From: Eupeodes corollae
Lineage: Eukaryota; Arthropoda; Insecta; Diptera; Syrphidae
Assembly: GCF_945859685.1 (NCBI RefSeq)
Contig: NC_079147.1
Location: 47,994,177-48,058,176 of the forward strand
DNA: 64,000 nucleotides
Direction of reading: 5' to 3'
Both the position numbers and the translations under genes were made by a program. This document shows, one piece after another, positions 34,801-45,461 of the stretch (its first letter is position 1; every line of letters starts with the position of its first letter). Below the pieces are notes generated by a model. The model saw only the letters and a program-made list of their open reading frames with translations. It was not told the origin of the DNA and did no database searches.

Positions 34801-35016
34801 AGGGTCATTTTTTACAAAGCTATAGGAAAGTTTTTAAAAAAACAAAACACATACAATCCAGAAAAATACATGAAATCTTTATTTGAATCGATAGTACGAT
34901 CCATACAATTTTATGTTTTAAGATTATTTCATGCAAATGTTGACCTTGCCTGCGCCTCAAATGGTCCATTCGCTTAGTCCAACTTTGGCATACTCTTTCC
35001 CACATTTCGGCCGATA

Positions 35017-35415
35017 TCACATGACTAAACGCTTAAATGTTGTCTTCCAATGCGTCAATTGTAGCGGGCTTGTCTGTACAGACATGAACTTTAACCTAGA
35101 AAAATAGTCTAAGGGTGTTAAATTGCATGCACTAGGTGTCCAATTAACCGGTCCCAAACCTGAAATAAAATGTTCCCGTTGTTGTGCGTGTTGTGTGGCA
35201 TGTTGAACCATCTTGTTGAAACCACATGTCATGCAAGTCCAGCTCTTGCATTTTGGGCAAAAAAAAAAGTTGGATATCATCTCACGGTAGCGCTCACCAT
35301 TCACAGTTTCTTTACGATTTGCATCATCTTTGAAGAAGTAAGGTCCATAAACCGACCGCACCAAACTGTTCTGGATGCATTGGTATGTCTTACAATGCTT
35401 CTGGCTGATATTCAC
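35017..35415 (-). pseudogene. Mariner transposase catalytic-region fragment
   Basis: 132 aa of the element above. It contains VYGPYFFKDDANRKETVNGERYREMI, a scrambled middle that covers the usual WFQQDGATCHTA block (KMVQHATQHAQQ), and SACNLTPLDYF where the conserved CDLTPLD has an Asp to Asn change. Not functional. Confidence 0.8.
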
Positions 35416-35422
35416 TCCAAAA

Positions 35423-35677
35423 TCAACAATTCTGCTTATTTAAGTACCCATTGAGCCAAAAATGAGCTTTGTCACTCGCTGGAAGAAGCGCGGGATGAAC
35501 TTTCTTAACAGAGCACGCGTTTTGATAATAAAATTCAATAATTTGCAAGCGTTGTTCGTTTGTAACGATGGTTAAATTATAGACCAAACTGAAGGTGTTT
35601 GACAGTGAAACAAAACACGAAACGTGCGGCAGCTGTCTAAACCAGTGTTGCCAAAAAGATAAAAGATGAAAAATCAC
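35423..35677 (-). pseudogene. Mariner transposase amino-terminal fragment
   Basis: 84 aa with VTNEQRLQIIEFYYQNACSVKKVHPALLP joined to ASDKAHFWLNGYLNKQNC. The junction removes the second helix-turn-helix. Confidence 0.8.
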
Positions 35678-35929
35678 CCCTTATAAACTTATGTTGTGTA
35701 CTAAGAAATTATGCTAATTTTAGTTACTCTGGCATTATAGAGTCCGAAATTGTGCACAATATCCCAGTAAGTGGTAAGTCTCCAAAAATTTGATATCTTT
35801 TTTACCTACCTAAATTCGCATCAAGGTTAGGTAAGGTTAGGTAAAAGTTGCTGTCTAAGATGGAAACGGACATACTTAGGCCAGTTTAATAACCCATTGT
35901 GATGCCACATGAATGTTGAGGCTTCCTTT

Positions 35930-36205
35930 TAAAGCCTAGTACATACTTCCTCGTGAAGTGAACGTTCGCCAGTGGAGAAAGTGAACTTTTGACATTGCTC
36001 ACTGGTACACACTTGTGAGTACACGTTGTGAACATTCGACTTCAGCTTCACCAACAGTTCCCGTACATTTTGCACGTGAATTGCCCGTGAACGAAAACTC
36101 TCCACTTTGTTCTCTACTCAGCTTCACGAGCAAGTTCACGGGTGAACCAAAAACTGAAATTTGTATGGGTTCACGAGATGGTTCACAAGTATGTACTAGG
36201 CTTAA
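35930..36205. mobile_element. 270-bp MITE with perfect 16-bp TIRs in LOA copy B
   Basis: The element 35933-36202 begins AGCCTAGTACATACTT and ends with its exact reverse complement AAGTATGTACTAGGCT. TAA flanks both sides (35930-35932 and 36203-36205), and copy A, without the insertion, has a single 'ctaagctcaatgga'-type site there. A 3-bp TAA duplication suggests a PIF/Harbinger-type element; TTAA (piggyBac type) is the alternative. The interior is rich in GTGAAC/GTTCAC words in both orientations. No transposase. Confidence 0.9.
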
Positions 36206-36442
36206 GCTCAATGGAACCAGTTTTAGTCCCTTACGAAACGCGAGAGTCTGATTATGCTGAAATGATGAAGATCGTTAAAGAAGAATTCTCCCAGGTTACC
36301 TATTCTTGCGATTTTAAGCCAGAGCAGGGGATGTACAGAGAAGATGAAAAATTGTTTCCTCCTGTTTCTCGTCCATACAGCTTCTGCAAAAGTCATTTGA
36401 GAATACGCCTAGTCACGTGGCGTGCTTTCCTATTAGACAGTG

Positions 36443-36724
36443 TCAGGTTGTGATACCTATTATCGAGCTTATATGTGATCTGCTAAAAAATAGCAAGCAA
36501 TTTGAAACCTTTAAATCTAGTGTTGACCAGATATTTTTTGTGACCTGACACGTGGTGATGTTGTTCCAGCTGGTGTCTGCTTTCTTCATAGCGTCTTGCA
36601 TTAGCAACAGTTTCCAAATAGCGATTGGTACAACAGTATGACGTGGTAGGATTGGCTGCACTGTACCGATCCTGGCGAGTTCATCTGCCTTACAGTTACC
36701 TGAAATGTCTCTATGGCCCGGCAT
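36443..36724 (-). pseudogene. RNase H carboxyl fragment of LOA copy B
   Basis: 93 aa: MPGHRDISGNCKADELARIGT (the last RNase H Asp region) then the linker to the terminal Cys/His region, DAMKKADTSWNNITTCQVTKNIW and SRSHISSIIGI. The same text is found in copies A and D. Confidence 0.85.
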
Positions 36725-37585
36725 GCACCCAGCAAAGGTTAATAGTAAACTGTTGTGCCATCTTCATTAGAGAAAATCGACAGTTATGTACTGTTATAGA
36801 GTTTGTAGAGACAGAGTCCAGAGATTTGATAGCACCCTGACTAATTGAGAAAATACGGATATCAGATGTTGATATCACGAAGGCGGAATGAGAGACTTAA
36901 TTTTAGTCGTTCAGAGTGCACACCTCCACCAACCCCTTCTTTTGTTTTTGAACCATCTGTATAAAAATGGTTCGATCCATCTTCCAGGATTGTCCTATCC
37001 TCCCAGAAAGATCTGGGAGGTATAGAAATCTGGAAATTTCTGTCGAACTGCAGTTGCAAGAATTACGGAGTGGCTAACGTTGTTTTTGGTCCACCGCGAC
37101 GAAGCTTTGAGGCGAATACCAGAGCTTGCAGCTATTTGTTTCCTAAATATATTATGAAGTGTAAGGTAGAGTAAGGTGCCCAGCGCCGCAGATGGGGTCA
37201 GGCGAAGCGGTCCGCTTATACATAGGCAAGATGAACGTTTTACTTTATTTAATTTATCTCGGCTAATAGCTTTCTCTAAGCAGTCCACCATACTGCCACA
37301 CCGTACATTATAGTCGGCCTGACTACTGATGTGTATAGAAAATGCGTGATTCTGGGTTGTAAGCCCCATTTATTACCCATAGCTTTTTTGGAAGAAAAGA
37401 TAGCTACAGTGGCTTTTTTGATTCTTTCCTGTACGTTGCGTTTCCAATTTAGTTTTTCATCTATGACAAGAAGCAGATATTTAGCCTCGTCTTAGGATTT
37501 CAATTGGATTCCTTTAATATAGGGAGGGTTGACAAATGGAATTTTGTATCTCTTTGAAAATAGGACTAAATCGGTTTTATGCGGA

Positions 37586-37930
37586 TTAACACCCCAGTCC
37601 ACATTGATCAGTCCAAAGCATTTGTCTTTCTAAGGCATTTTGAGAAAGTTCTCTTAAGGTGTTAAGATGCTTTTCTGAAACTGCTATAGCAACGACGTCC
37701 ACACAGGCGATCATTCTGAATACCATCCATAGACTAGTAAGGATTTCATCAACCACTAGGTTCCAGAGGAGAGGGGATAGAACACCACCTTGCGGTGTCC
37801 CTCTACTAACGAATCGTCTGCGAGAAGAGTTGCCCAGTTTTGAGTTAATTATTCTGCTAGTAAGCATTATATGAATTAACTCCGGAACCGAACTCTCTAC
37901 ATTTAGAGATGTTATCGCAGATGTGTCCAC
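37586..37930 (-). pseudogene. RT palm fragment of LOA copy B
   Basis: 114 aa: SSVPELIHIMLTSRIINSKLGNSS, VSRGTPQGGVLSPLLWNLVVDEIL, then MIACVDVVAIAV where YADD is destroyed. Parallel to 21168-21476 in copy A. Confidence 0.85.
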
Positions 37931-38172
37931 ATTGTAAAAAGCACATCGATGTCAAGGAAAGCAACCATAGTGAACTCTTTATGATGGAGGGAATATTCGA
38001 CGGTGCAAACTAGGGGGTGTAACGCTGTTTTCTACAATTTACCTTAACAGTAGGCTTGTTGAGACAAAGACAGAAGCCTAGTATCAATACTTGCCCTTAA
38101 ATAGATATCAATCAATCTTTCCAAGGTCTTAAGAAGGAATGATGATAGACTTATAGGTCGTAGATCTTTAGG

Positions 38173-39090
38173 ATTGACTAACGAGATAAACAGTTAATAA
38201 TTTAGAATAAGCTACAATAAATTTGACTGCATATGTTTTCCTTTTGAATTGAATAAAAACTACTTAAGCACCTAACACCTAAAACTGAACTCAACAAATT
38301 TGCAATAAATCAACAAAACCACTTAAAACATGCACCACTAAAAAGAAAAAAAAACGTCAATCTCTAAAGGTCCGCAGACTAATGAGTTCAAATCTTGGCA
38401 TGATGAGAGATTTTTCTTTTGCGAAACAAGCTGTCCGAGATCAAGGAACACCCGTTAACATGTATTATATTCATAACAGTCTTAGCAAAGTTTGGTATAA
38501 ATATGCGTCCTCTACTTGCTGACATACCTAATAAATGTTAGTCGAACCTTGAGAGAGCTGGCTGATAAATTCAGTGCAAATAAATTTAACAGGATTCAGA
38601 AAATTTCTTTCGGGAACTAATTTTAATGTCTAAATAAAAATATCAATACAATAACTATACAACTTATTACTTCAATTACAATTTTTTAAGAAAGATCGAA
38701 AACTAATTATATTGTGTAAATGCTATTATAACCAAACCAATAATATTTAAGTCTATAAAATAGAGTTAAATTTGTTATCCTGTCGACTTTTTTCATACAT
38801 ATACATGCACAACATAGAAACAGTAAAAATGTTATTTTATTTTAACTAAGATTGTATCCTTTCACAAAAAGTTATGCGATTTCAATTAAGAAGACATATT
38901 GTTTTGTAATAAACATTTGGGACCTAACTTGTAAACTTTTATTGTGAAACTATAAAGTACTTTGAAAATGCTTAAGTAATTTCATTTTGTGTGTCTAGTT
39001 AAAGCATATTTATATAGCAGCAGTATCCGTGTTGTTATGGATAGTGCAAAAGTAATTTTTGTCATGATTATTGCTATCTATACATATATA
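38173..39090. other. AT-rich non-coding stretch
   Basis: No ORF of interest and no recognised repeat. Confidence 0.5.
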
Positions 39091-39091
39091 A

Positions 39092-39207
39092 TAAGCCCTT
39101 CGGATTCAGAATATAAACTGTAGGTCCCCTGCATCGTTGATTTTACTTGTACTCAGGAATGTTTAAGAGTCGTAAGCCATAAAAAATCCTAGTTCTCTAC
39201 GGAATAT
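39092..39207 (+). mobile_element. tRNA-derived SINE, 3' fragment
   Basis: Matches the last 110 bp of the 63 kb SINE with gaps: 'cccttcggattcag-ata-aaactg', 'acttg-actcaggaatg', 'gtcgtaagccat', 'cctagttctcta'. The Pol III promoter half is missing. It ends about 15 bp from the 3' end of the antisense RTE copy, tail to tail. Confidence 0.7.
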
Positions 39208-39221
39208 TACTTATTAATTTA

Positions 39222-40850
39222 GGTCCACAGACCTCTTAAATCCGTTCTGTACCCCTTAAGGGGCAAAGGGCCTCTACCAAAATCACGCGCCATCGTGTAT
39301 GGTTTCCAGATATGTGTTTTAGTTCTCTCCAACTTTTGCCTAGCGACGATGATTCCGCCCCAGATTCCACTGCATTGCTTAACCTGAAACGCAGCCGTTA
39401 CCTTTTCCAAGCGTATTGCAATCCATTGCCACTTACGCCTTCGTATTATAGAGTCTATAGATTCCTGGCCTGTCCTTCAATGAATAACCTTATTTCACAT
39501 ACGGTTTGGCCAGAAAATCCTTATGATGTTATGAAGACATCTTTTCACGAAGGTTTGCAGCTCTCTTGTAATGGCTGAAGTATCCTTCTAAGTGTTGCAC
39601 CCATAAATAAAGCACAGATTCCCTCTTTTCCTAATGCTCACACTATGTCTTTGGCATATTAAAGGTATAAAAAACCCTTTTAGTGTTTGCTAATTATAAA
39701 AAAAAAAAAAAAAAAAGATTCGATACTTGTGCGCATTAGTCGAAGCTTTGTTCTTAAGGCGATAGAGTTATTCCTCCAAATTTTTGACAACATACGGGAC
39801 GCCGCTTTTGCTTTGTCGATGAAGCCGATGAGGTCTTGTTCGCTTCCGCCTTAGATGGAGACGATACTTCCAAGGTATTGAAAGCTCTTCAGTTCTTCCA
39901 CCGATTGCGAGGAAATATTTATTTGAGAATATGACCGGGTTCAGAAACTGATTATTTTTGTTTTGTCGGAATCAATTTTCAGCTCCACAACTTCTGCTTC
40001 TCTCTCCACACTTTTTGTCATTTGATAGAGATCCATGAACCTATGAGAGAGTAAGCAGACAATGTCCGCCTAATCCAAGTCCTTTAAATAGGATGTCAAA
40101 GTATTCTTTGTGACGCTATCAAAGGCCTTCACGAAGTCGATGAACAGCAAGTGCAATGGTGCTTGATTTTCAACGCACTTCTAAATAATAATCCGCAGGG
40201 TGTTGATATGATGAATACAGGAGGATTCAGCGCGGAATCCCACTTGTTCGACGTCGAGTGTAGCCTTGAGGTGTTCTCTGATGCGTTTCAGTACTTTGGC
40301 GCCTTCGGTTTTGTTGTTCTTAAGTGCTTTAATTGCGGCAACAGTCTCATCTTTGCTGGGAGATGCGGTGCGGATTCAGGGATTAGTTTGTTCGGGAGCT
40401 TCAAAAGGCATCGCCTGAACATTTTTTGCACTAGGTTTAAAACCAAGGAAAAGTGTTCTTTCCACCTTCTGACTTGTTCATCCACAAAACTTATCACTGT
40501 ACCTTCTACTTCTTTCACCAGGTGTTGCTTTGAGCTGTGTGCACCGGTCAGCTCTTTGGTTATTCTGTGAACAGTCCTGCTGTTGCACCAGTCTGCTGCA
40601 TCTTCTGCTTCTTGCGCCAATGCGTTGATGTAGTTACGCTAGTCACGCCACGCACTGCGGTGAACCTCTCGTTTTCATGTGGTACGAGGACTCCAGCTCA
40701 TTTTTTTTAACCCCGTGTGCACCATTTATTCGAGCCCTATACTGTTTGTGTTCGTTGATCCTTGCCGAAATAAGGCTTCTGATTGCCGTTTGTGTGAATA
40801 GTTACCCAACTCCGGCTTCTCGAGCGTTTAATGGATCATGACCAGAGTAG
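39222..40850 (-). mobile_element. RTE-type non-LTR retrotransposon, deleted copy
   Basis: Antisense remnant. On minus: LAQEAEDAAD-CNSRTVHRITKELTGAHSSKQHLVKEV (about 40490-40620), VRRWKEHFS, IKALKNNKTEGA (fingers), a deletion, VGFRAESSCIHHINTLRII (about 40195-40255), APLHLLFIDFVKAFDSVTKN (about 40105-40165), a second deletion that removes the palm, LKIDSDKTKII and VEELKSFQYLGSIVS (about 39870-40000), KIWRNNSIALRTKLRL, and the end HIWKPYTMARDFGRG--PLKGYRTDLRGLWT (39225-39310). It differs in family from the 1.2-2.8 kb remnant. A poly(A) run on the plus strand (39699-39717) interrupts it and hints at a small further insertion. Confidence 0.8.
40288..40620 (-). pseudogene. Pre-RT fragment of the RTE copy
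   Basis: 110 aa, mostly the conserved EAEDAA--CNSRTVHRITKELTGAHSSKQHLVKEVEGTVIS and VRRWKEHFSLVLN linker that precedes RT in RTE-like ORFs. The carboxyl 40 residues are frameshifted. Confidence 0.8.
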
Positions 40851-41285
40851 AGCAATACAGTTTTAGGCGTAGGTGACTTGTATTTTCCCGATCCCAACCA
40901 TCGTACTTCGCCTTATTGGAGGAATGTGGTATTGTGTGGACCTTCACTACCTCACATTCCAAAAACCAATATTTTTCCGGGTATAATAGCCAAAAGTTGT
41001 CAACGAGTTATCATTAAGTTTCCGAGGCGTTATATCAGTTTCCATAGCGGGATGAAGTTCAGTCACGAAGAGTGCTAATCTCCGTTACCTATCTTTGGCC
41101 TCAACCAAGTTTTAGGCAATCACCAACTACCAGATCTATAAAAGGTGGTAAACCAAAAAAGCATCAGAATTGGAATAACAAAACGCGGATCTCAAATTGC
41201 TATAAGTAATTTTTTATATGGATGAATGGTTGAAAATTAAGTTGTCAAATACATTTTATGGTTAATTGAAGTAAAGTTTAACTTA
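40851..41285. other. Unrecognised mixed-composition stretch
   Basis: Slightly GC-richer than its surroundings up to 41100. The ORF at 40878-41078 (plus) resembles nothing I know. It lies between the RTE copy and the Helitron remnant and could be part of either. Confidence 0.35.
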
Positions 41286-41289
41286 CAAT

Positions 41290-41830
41290 AACGCAACCAA
41301 GATGATCAAATCTTTTCCGAAAAAGTCGTAATGCAAGAAGGATACGAAAGACTGCAAATAAAAGGACTGAAGCAGAACAAGAAATCGGTAGCGTTAGTAT
41401 GGTTAGACTTCATGCTTCTAAATCACAAGAATAAAGTAGGGCAGACCGTGAAACGGTTTGATTGACAATGCAAAATCATTGAGCGAAAAACAGAGGTCAA
41501 CAAATAGACATTTTGCGACGCAGAACAAGCGATTTATCAAGTGCTGATTTGAATCGAGCAGTGTTTCGATACGATTGATCATTGCTGAATGATTTCAGCT
41601 TACATCAACTGTTTGCATTGTTGAAATGGACGTTGTTTGCCAATATTGTGGTGCATTTAAGTTTTCCGGAGAAACGCCCGGATTATGCTGCCTTTATGCG
41701 TTCTTATTCGAGATGTTTTGAAGAAGCAATGTTTTACTGTCTAGTGATTTCCGACAAATACAAAATCCAAGATCTAATGCTGCCGACGAAATAAACGCTT
41801 GCCTTAAATAGTCGAATCTATGACGCTATG
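41290..41830 (+). pseudogene. Helitron helicase-like protein remnant
   Basis: Across frames: LNRAVFRYD (about 41553-41578), then after a shift MDVVCQYCGAFKFSGETPGLCC (41629-41693). This is the V-C--C-ALKF--E--G-CC zinc motif just upstream of the Helitron Rep/helicase-like domain. Upstream sequence with alternating R/A/E residues and SLSEKQRSTNRHF resembles the charged repeats that precede it. Downstream reads FRQIQNPRS and YVKKL as eroded sequence. Rep HUH motifs and helicase are absent. Confidence 0.6.
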
Positions 41831-42480
41831 TGAAGAAACTGCAGCTGACAACATGCATGAGAGCTGCAGTGCTTTATGATAAATTTGCTAAACAGATTTC
41901 CTTGAGTAATTGCTGATTATCGGTAATGGTTTATGAGTGGATTGCTATCATTTCCAAATATTTTCTGTAGCTTTGTCCCGTCAAAAGACGATTATATCAA
42001 TAATACATTTCCAAAAATCTTTTCCAACTTCAAAAATAATGAATGGTTGAGTGAGTGAGCAATTTAAGCGGCTAAGAATTAAGATGTAGATGACGTGAAC
42101 TACATTAAATAAAATCATTTTAAAAATGTATTCATTCAAATCTCATGATTGCGTCACAAATAAAGATGAACTTTTAAACTCCTTGGATGAGCCTCACTTA
42201 TCATAGCACAGTTTAAGCTTAGTCACGCCTCCGTAGTAATCATGCTTCGAAACATAAACCAACCAAAATTGTGTAACAATACGCGTTTGGTGGTTAGAAA
42301 ATGTATGAACAATGTAATTTACACGTCGATACTGAAAATAATTCAAAGGGAGGAAGTTCTAATGTCGAATAAAATAAAAAAAAATAAAAAATAATAACTT
42401 AACACGATCAGAAATCTTCGTTCATTATAGCAGTTCTATATCTATGCGCAGTCTTACAAAATTCTTAAAATTTGACAACC
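41831..42480. other. AT-rich non-coding stretch
   Basis: Possibly the eroded continuation of the Helitron remnant up to about 42000; beyond that nothing is recognised. Confidence 0.4.
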
Positions 42481-42878
42481 CTCCTTTCATTCAATACACT
42501 TACGAGTATCACTTGATCTTCCGATAAAAAGTCTTTTCTGAATACATTCCTTCTGATTTCTCTGAGAATGGGGCATTTTCCCAAGAAGTGGACAGTATCC
42601 TTCTCTTTCTGAAAGGTTGCAAATATTACACTCTAGGGGTAAATAAGGTATGTGTGGAATGAAATTTAAATCTATTAGTTTACCACGTAGTCTGAACTTT
42701 ATAGAAATCACACGGGCACTGCAAAATATGATTTAATCTACCGTTAGTTGTTCTGTACAAGGAATTAGACGCTTCAGCAACATATTCAGCTCTATATTTC
42801 TCATCAACCTTTCAAATGAATTTATACAACATGTTTTTAGCGGTTGTGAAATCCTCAATGGGTAAATTCTAATTAATT
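42481..42878 (-). pseudogene. Non-LTR ORF2 carboxyl end, split by LOA copy C (part 2)
   Basis: Minus-strand LECNICNLSEREGYCPLLGKMPHSQRNQKEC (42487-42711) resembles the C--C---E---H-LG-CP-----R carboxyl Cys/His region of non-LTR ORF2 proteins. It continues the element whose RT lies at 45462-46370. The two parts become adjacent when LOA copy C and one copy of its 11-bp target duplication are removed. Confidence 0.7.
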
Positions 42879-42889
42879 TAACATTCCTC
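42879..42889. repeat. Target-site duplication of LOA copy C, left copy
   Basis: TAACATTCCTC, identical to 45451-45461. Confidence 0.9.
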
Positions 42890-43321
42890 TTCTTCTTCTT
42901 CTACTCTTAACGTCGAACTTGTCGTTGCTGAGTAAAGTCAATGATTCTCGAGAATTTTCTCCAGATGAGTCCTAATTTTATGTCACCAACTCCAATCCCA
43001 CCTCCAACGTTTGTAATGGCGAAAAAGCTAGCAGCGGACCTATCTCCTATACTCCTTCTCACTCTAGGTAACCTAGCTGAATTGCTGTTACCGAATCCCA
43101 ATCTTTTTTTAACACATCAGAATGATGAATTGACATCAACTGACTTCTCACCCTTTCTCTTCCTCCCCAACCACCTCTCATCTTTATTGGGCTGGATCTA
43201 AGGTGTTAAACGACCCGTGCCGATGATCAGCCTGGCTGGGGGCCCAATTCAAAAATAGCCCAGTCACTAACGGAGTTTCCGGATACCTGGCGACCTCCAG
43301 ATTAACTAGCCTTATCTGTAC

Positions 43322-43555
43322 ATGCGAATCTCTGTGCAGATGGACCTTTTTTCTTCGCATCTCGTGGGACCAAAAATGAACAAAACTAACAACAAGAACA
43401 AAAATAAAAACACAATTGAGACCGGTATCTCTTCAGGACCGGGCGGTAGCTTGGCGTCAAAGCCTGCTGCCGTATCTCTTGCGGCCAACACAGAGAAGGG
43501 AGTAGTGGCAAGTGAGAATACTTCTAGAAATGGGAAACTCTCAAAAGGCCTTTAA
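43322..43555 (+). pseudogene. LOA ORF1 amino-terminal fragment, copy C
   Basis: 77 aa: MRISVQMDLFSSH then an Asn/Lys-rich stretch (KTNNKNKNKN) and GSLASKPAAVSLAANTEKGVVA, ENTSRNGKLSKGL. It matches copy D (58409-58714) except for an internal gap in which copy D has the extra HGPSSTVGNNDNIKVAIPNF segment. A stop TAA follows KGL; copy D reads KSLYRQRRQ there. Confidence 0.85.
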
Positions 43556-43857
43556 AGACAAAGGCGGCAAGCGTCGAAATCTTAAAAGCCTCTGGTGCAT
43601 CATCGGGGTCTGAAAAGACACTGCAGCAAACCGCTAGGCTGACCTATACAAGCTTGCTGTCAGCCGGTTAGGTGAAGTTTGTCCAGGTGCGAAGCTCGAG
43701 GTTTTCGCTGTGGAAGACATTCCTAGCAGACCCGCATCTGGATTCCGATCGAACCTGCTGGTATCGAAGGACATTCTCGAGATGGTCAAAGTTTGCAACC
43801 CGTCCCTTCCGACGCATAACTCGAAAATAGCCAAGCTAGAGGAAGTGAAGGGTCATT

Positions 43858-44256
43858 GTGGTACTCAATAAAGAATCCTTGGCTACTCTAGCCCTAAACG
43901 AGGGCTCCATAAACTATGGCTTCGAATCCATTAAAATTCGAATTTATAAAAAAGATGAGGTTTACGCGGAAAACGGGCCTCCAAAAACTACCGAAGGTGA
44001 ACTAGCGGTTGGTGAACCTGGGACGTCGTCGTCTTCTCTCCCAACAGAGGGTGACGATGCACCCATGTCTTCTCCAATCGCAACTGCATACTCTACAAAA
44101 GTCGTAGACAGTCCATCCTTAATGGAGACTGAGGACGACCTTAACATGATTCTTCTAAGCGAGGACGAACTCTTGGGTTCATCCTCAGACTCAGAGGATC
44201 AGAACAAAACCGTGTTGGAGGTTGATCTGACTAATTGTAGCCAAAATGCTGCTTAA
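43858..44256 (+). pseudogene. LOA ORF1 carboxyl fragment, copy C
   Basis: 132 aa: VVLN(K/E)ESLATLALNEGSINYGFESIKIRIYKKDEV then an acidic Ser/Pro-rich tail (GDDAPMSSPIA, METEDDLNMILLSEDELLGSSSDSED) ending DLTNCSQNAA. Near-identical to 57516-57950 in copy D. No zinc knuckle is visible. ORF1 proteins bind RNA in this group, but this one has no motif by which to prove that. Confidence 0.85.
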
Positions 44257-44528
44257 TCTCCAACACTCCATAAAGGCTTCGCCCTCACTTCTTCTCCTGA
44301 ACGCTCGCCTGAACAGATCGCTAGAAATTGCTTGTCCACTTATACACATAAGAGGAAAGAGGAAACCACAATGGTGGGCCTCAGAGCTTTGACTCGCTCA
44401 GGAAGGAATGCAGGACACTCTTCAACCGGGCCAAAGCTGCAAAACTAGCCTCTCATTGGGACTACTACAAAGAATCCCTAAGAATATACAAGAAGGCACT
44501 AAGGAAATCCAAGCGATCCTTCTGTGGC

Positions 44529-45077
44529 ATGATAGAAGAAACTTCTAAAGCCTCTAGGTTACGGAAAATTCTTTTAACTAATCTAGCTATGCCAAGCTGC
44601 TTGAAAAATACAGACGGCTCCTGGACAAATTCAAGTAATGAATTGCTGAACTTACTATTGGACACTCACTTTCACTTTACCGAAACTTGCAACAGTTATA
44701 TACGTTCAAGTTTAAATACAACATATCCACAAGGTTTGATCACAAAGGATAAGCTACAATGGGCTCTCAACAGCTTCAAACCATTTAAAGCTGCAGGAGC
44801 AGATGGTATAATACCAGTCGAATTACAAAAGGCTTCTGATATAATTGCACCAATCCTTAAGGCTATTTTTACCAGCTGGTTATACCTGGTCCATGTTCCC
44901 TCGGCATGGAGAGAAGTTAAAGTTGTTTTTATACCTAAAACAGGTAAATACTCCCAAGTCAATCGTAAAGATCTACGACCTATAAGTCTATCATCATTCC
45001 TTCTTAAGACCTTGGAAAGATTGATTGATATCCATTTAGGGGCACGTATCGATACAAGACTTCTGTCTTCGTCTTAA
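44529..45077 (+). pseudogene. RT amino part, LOA copy C
   Basis: 182 aa: MIEETSKASRLRKILLTNLAMPSCLKNTDGSWTNSSNELLNLLLDTHF, LQWALNSFKPFKAAGADGIIPVELQKASD (fingers), WREVKVVFIPKTGKYSQVNRKDLRPISLSSFLLKTLERLID. This is the best preserved version of this region in the window. A stop ends it at LLSSS; MVAFLDIEGAFNNVD (45168-45212), with the first catalytic Asp kept, follows in another frame. Confidence 0.88.
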
Positions 45078-45450
45078 CATGCCTACTGTAAAAGTAAATC
45101 GGTGGAAACAGCGTTACAGACTTTTGTACGCACCATCGAATATTTCCTAAATCGTAAAGAGTTTACTATGGTTGCTTTCCTTGACATCGAAGGTGCCTTT
45201 AACAACGTGGACACATATGCAATCACATCTGCACTAACATCTCTATATGTAGAGAGTTCGCTTCGGGATTTAATTCATTTAATACTTACTAGCAGAATAA
45301 TTAACTCAAAACTTGGCAACTCTTCTGCTGGTTCCATTGAGCTAAGGAGGAAGCCTCAAGATTCATGTGGTATCACAATGGGCCATTCAACTGGCCTAAG
45401 TGTGTCCGTTTCCATGTTGGGCAGCCACTATAACCCAACCTTATCTAACC

Positions 45451-45461
45451 TAACATTCCTC
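45451..45461. repeat. Target-site duplication of LOA copy C, right copy
   Basis: TAACATTCCTC, identical to 42879-42889. Confidence 0.9.

Larger units (their letters stand above)
34801..35681 (-). mobile_element. Internally deleted mariner-type element with TIRs
   Basis: The ends are imperfect inverted repeats: inward from 34801, AGGGTCATTTTTTACA; inward from 35681 on minus, AGGGGTGATTTTTCATC. Each is flanked by TA, the Tc1/mariner target. On minus: TNEQRLQIIEFYYQNACSVKKVH (amino block), then directly SDKAHFWLNGYLNKQN (first catalytic Asp), GPYFFKDDANRKETVNGERYREMISNFF, WTPSACNLTPLDYF (the last catalytic Asp reads Asn), and ending EMWERVCQSWTKRMDHLRRRQGQHLHEIILKH. About 100 codons between the first helix-turn-helix and the catalytic core are missing. 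Frameshifts near 35020 and 35420. Confidence 0.85.
35820..38172 (-). mobile_element. LOA/I-type non-LTR retrotransposon, copy B
   Basis: Antisense, 5'-truncated at about 38172 within the DLRPISL block. Read down the minus strand: RT palm (SRGTPQGGVLSPLLWNLVVDEIL, 37770-37840; YADD replaced by CVDV near 37700), thumb (37000-37480), RNase H (YTDGSKTKEGVGGGVHSE about 36905-36965; MPGHRDISGNCKADELA about 36680-36724), and carboxyl region with CCHC-like remnants (36300-36450). The 3' end is CTAACC-type at 35825-35845. A 270-bp MITE interrupts the 3' UTR at 35933-36202. It is the same family as copies A, C and D. Confidence 0.85.
42890..45450 (+). mobile_element. LOA/I-type non-LTR retrotransposon, copy C (both ends present, internally deleted)
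   Basis: Bounded by a perfect 11-bp target-site duplication. Starts TTCTTCTTCTTCTACTC, matching the 5' end of copy D, with a leader to about 43320, ORF1 (43322-44256, broken), and the ORF1-ORF2 border near 44255. It jumps at about 44280 to the ORF2 pre-RT linker (ARNCLSTYTHKRK region), omitting the endonuclease. RT fingers follow to about 45330, then it jumps from the RT palm straight to the 3' UTR (SSTGGTTCCATTGAGC border) and ends in CTAACC words at 45430-45450. At 2.56 kb it is clearly shorter than an intact element would be. Confidence 0.9.
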
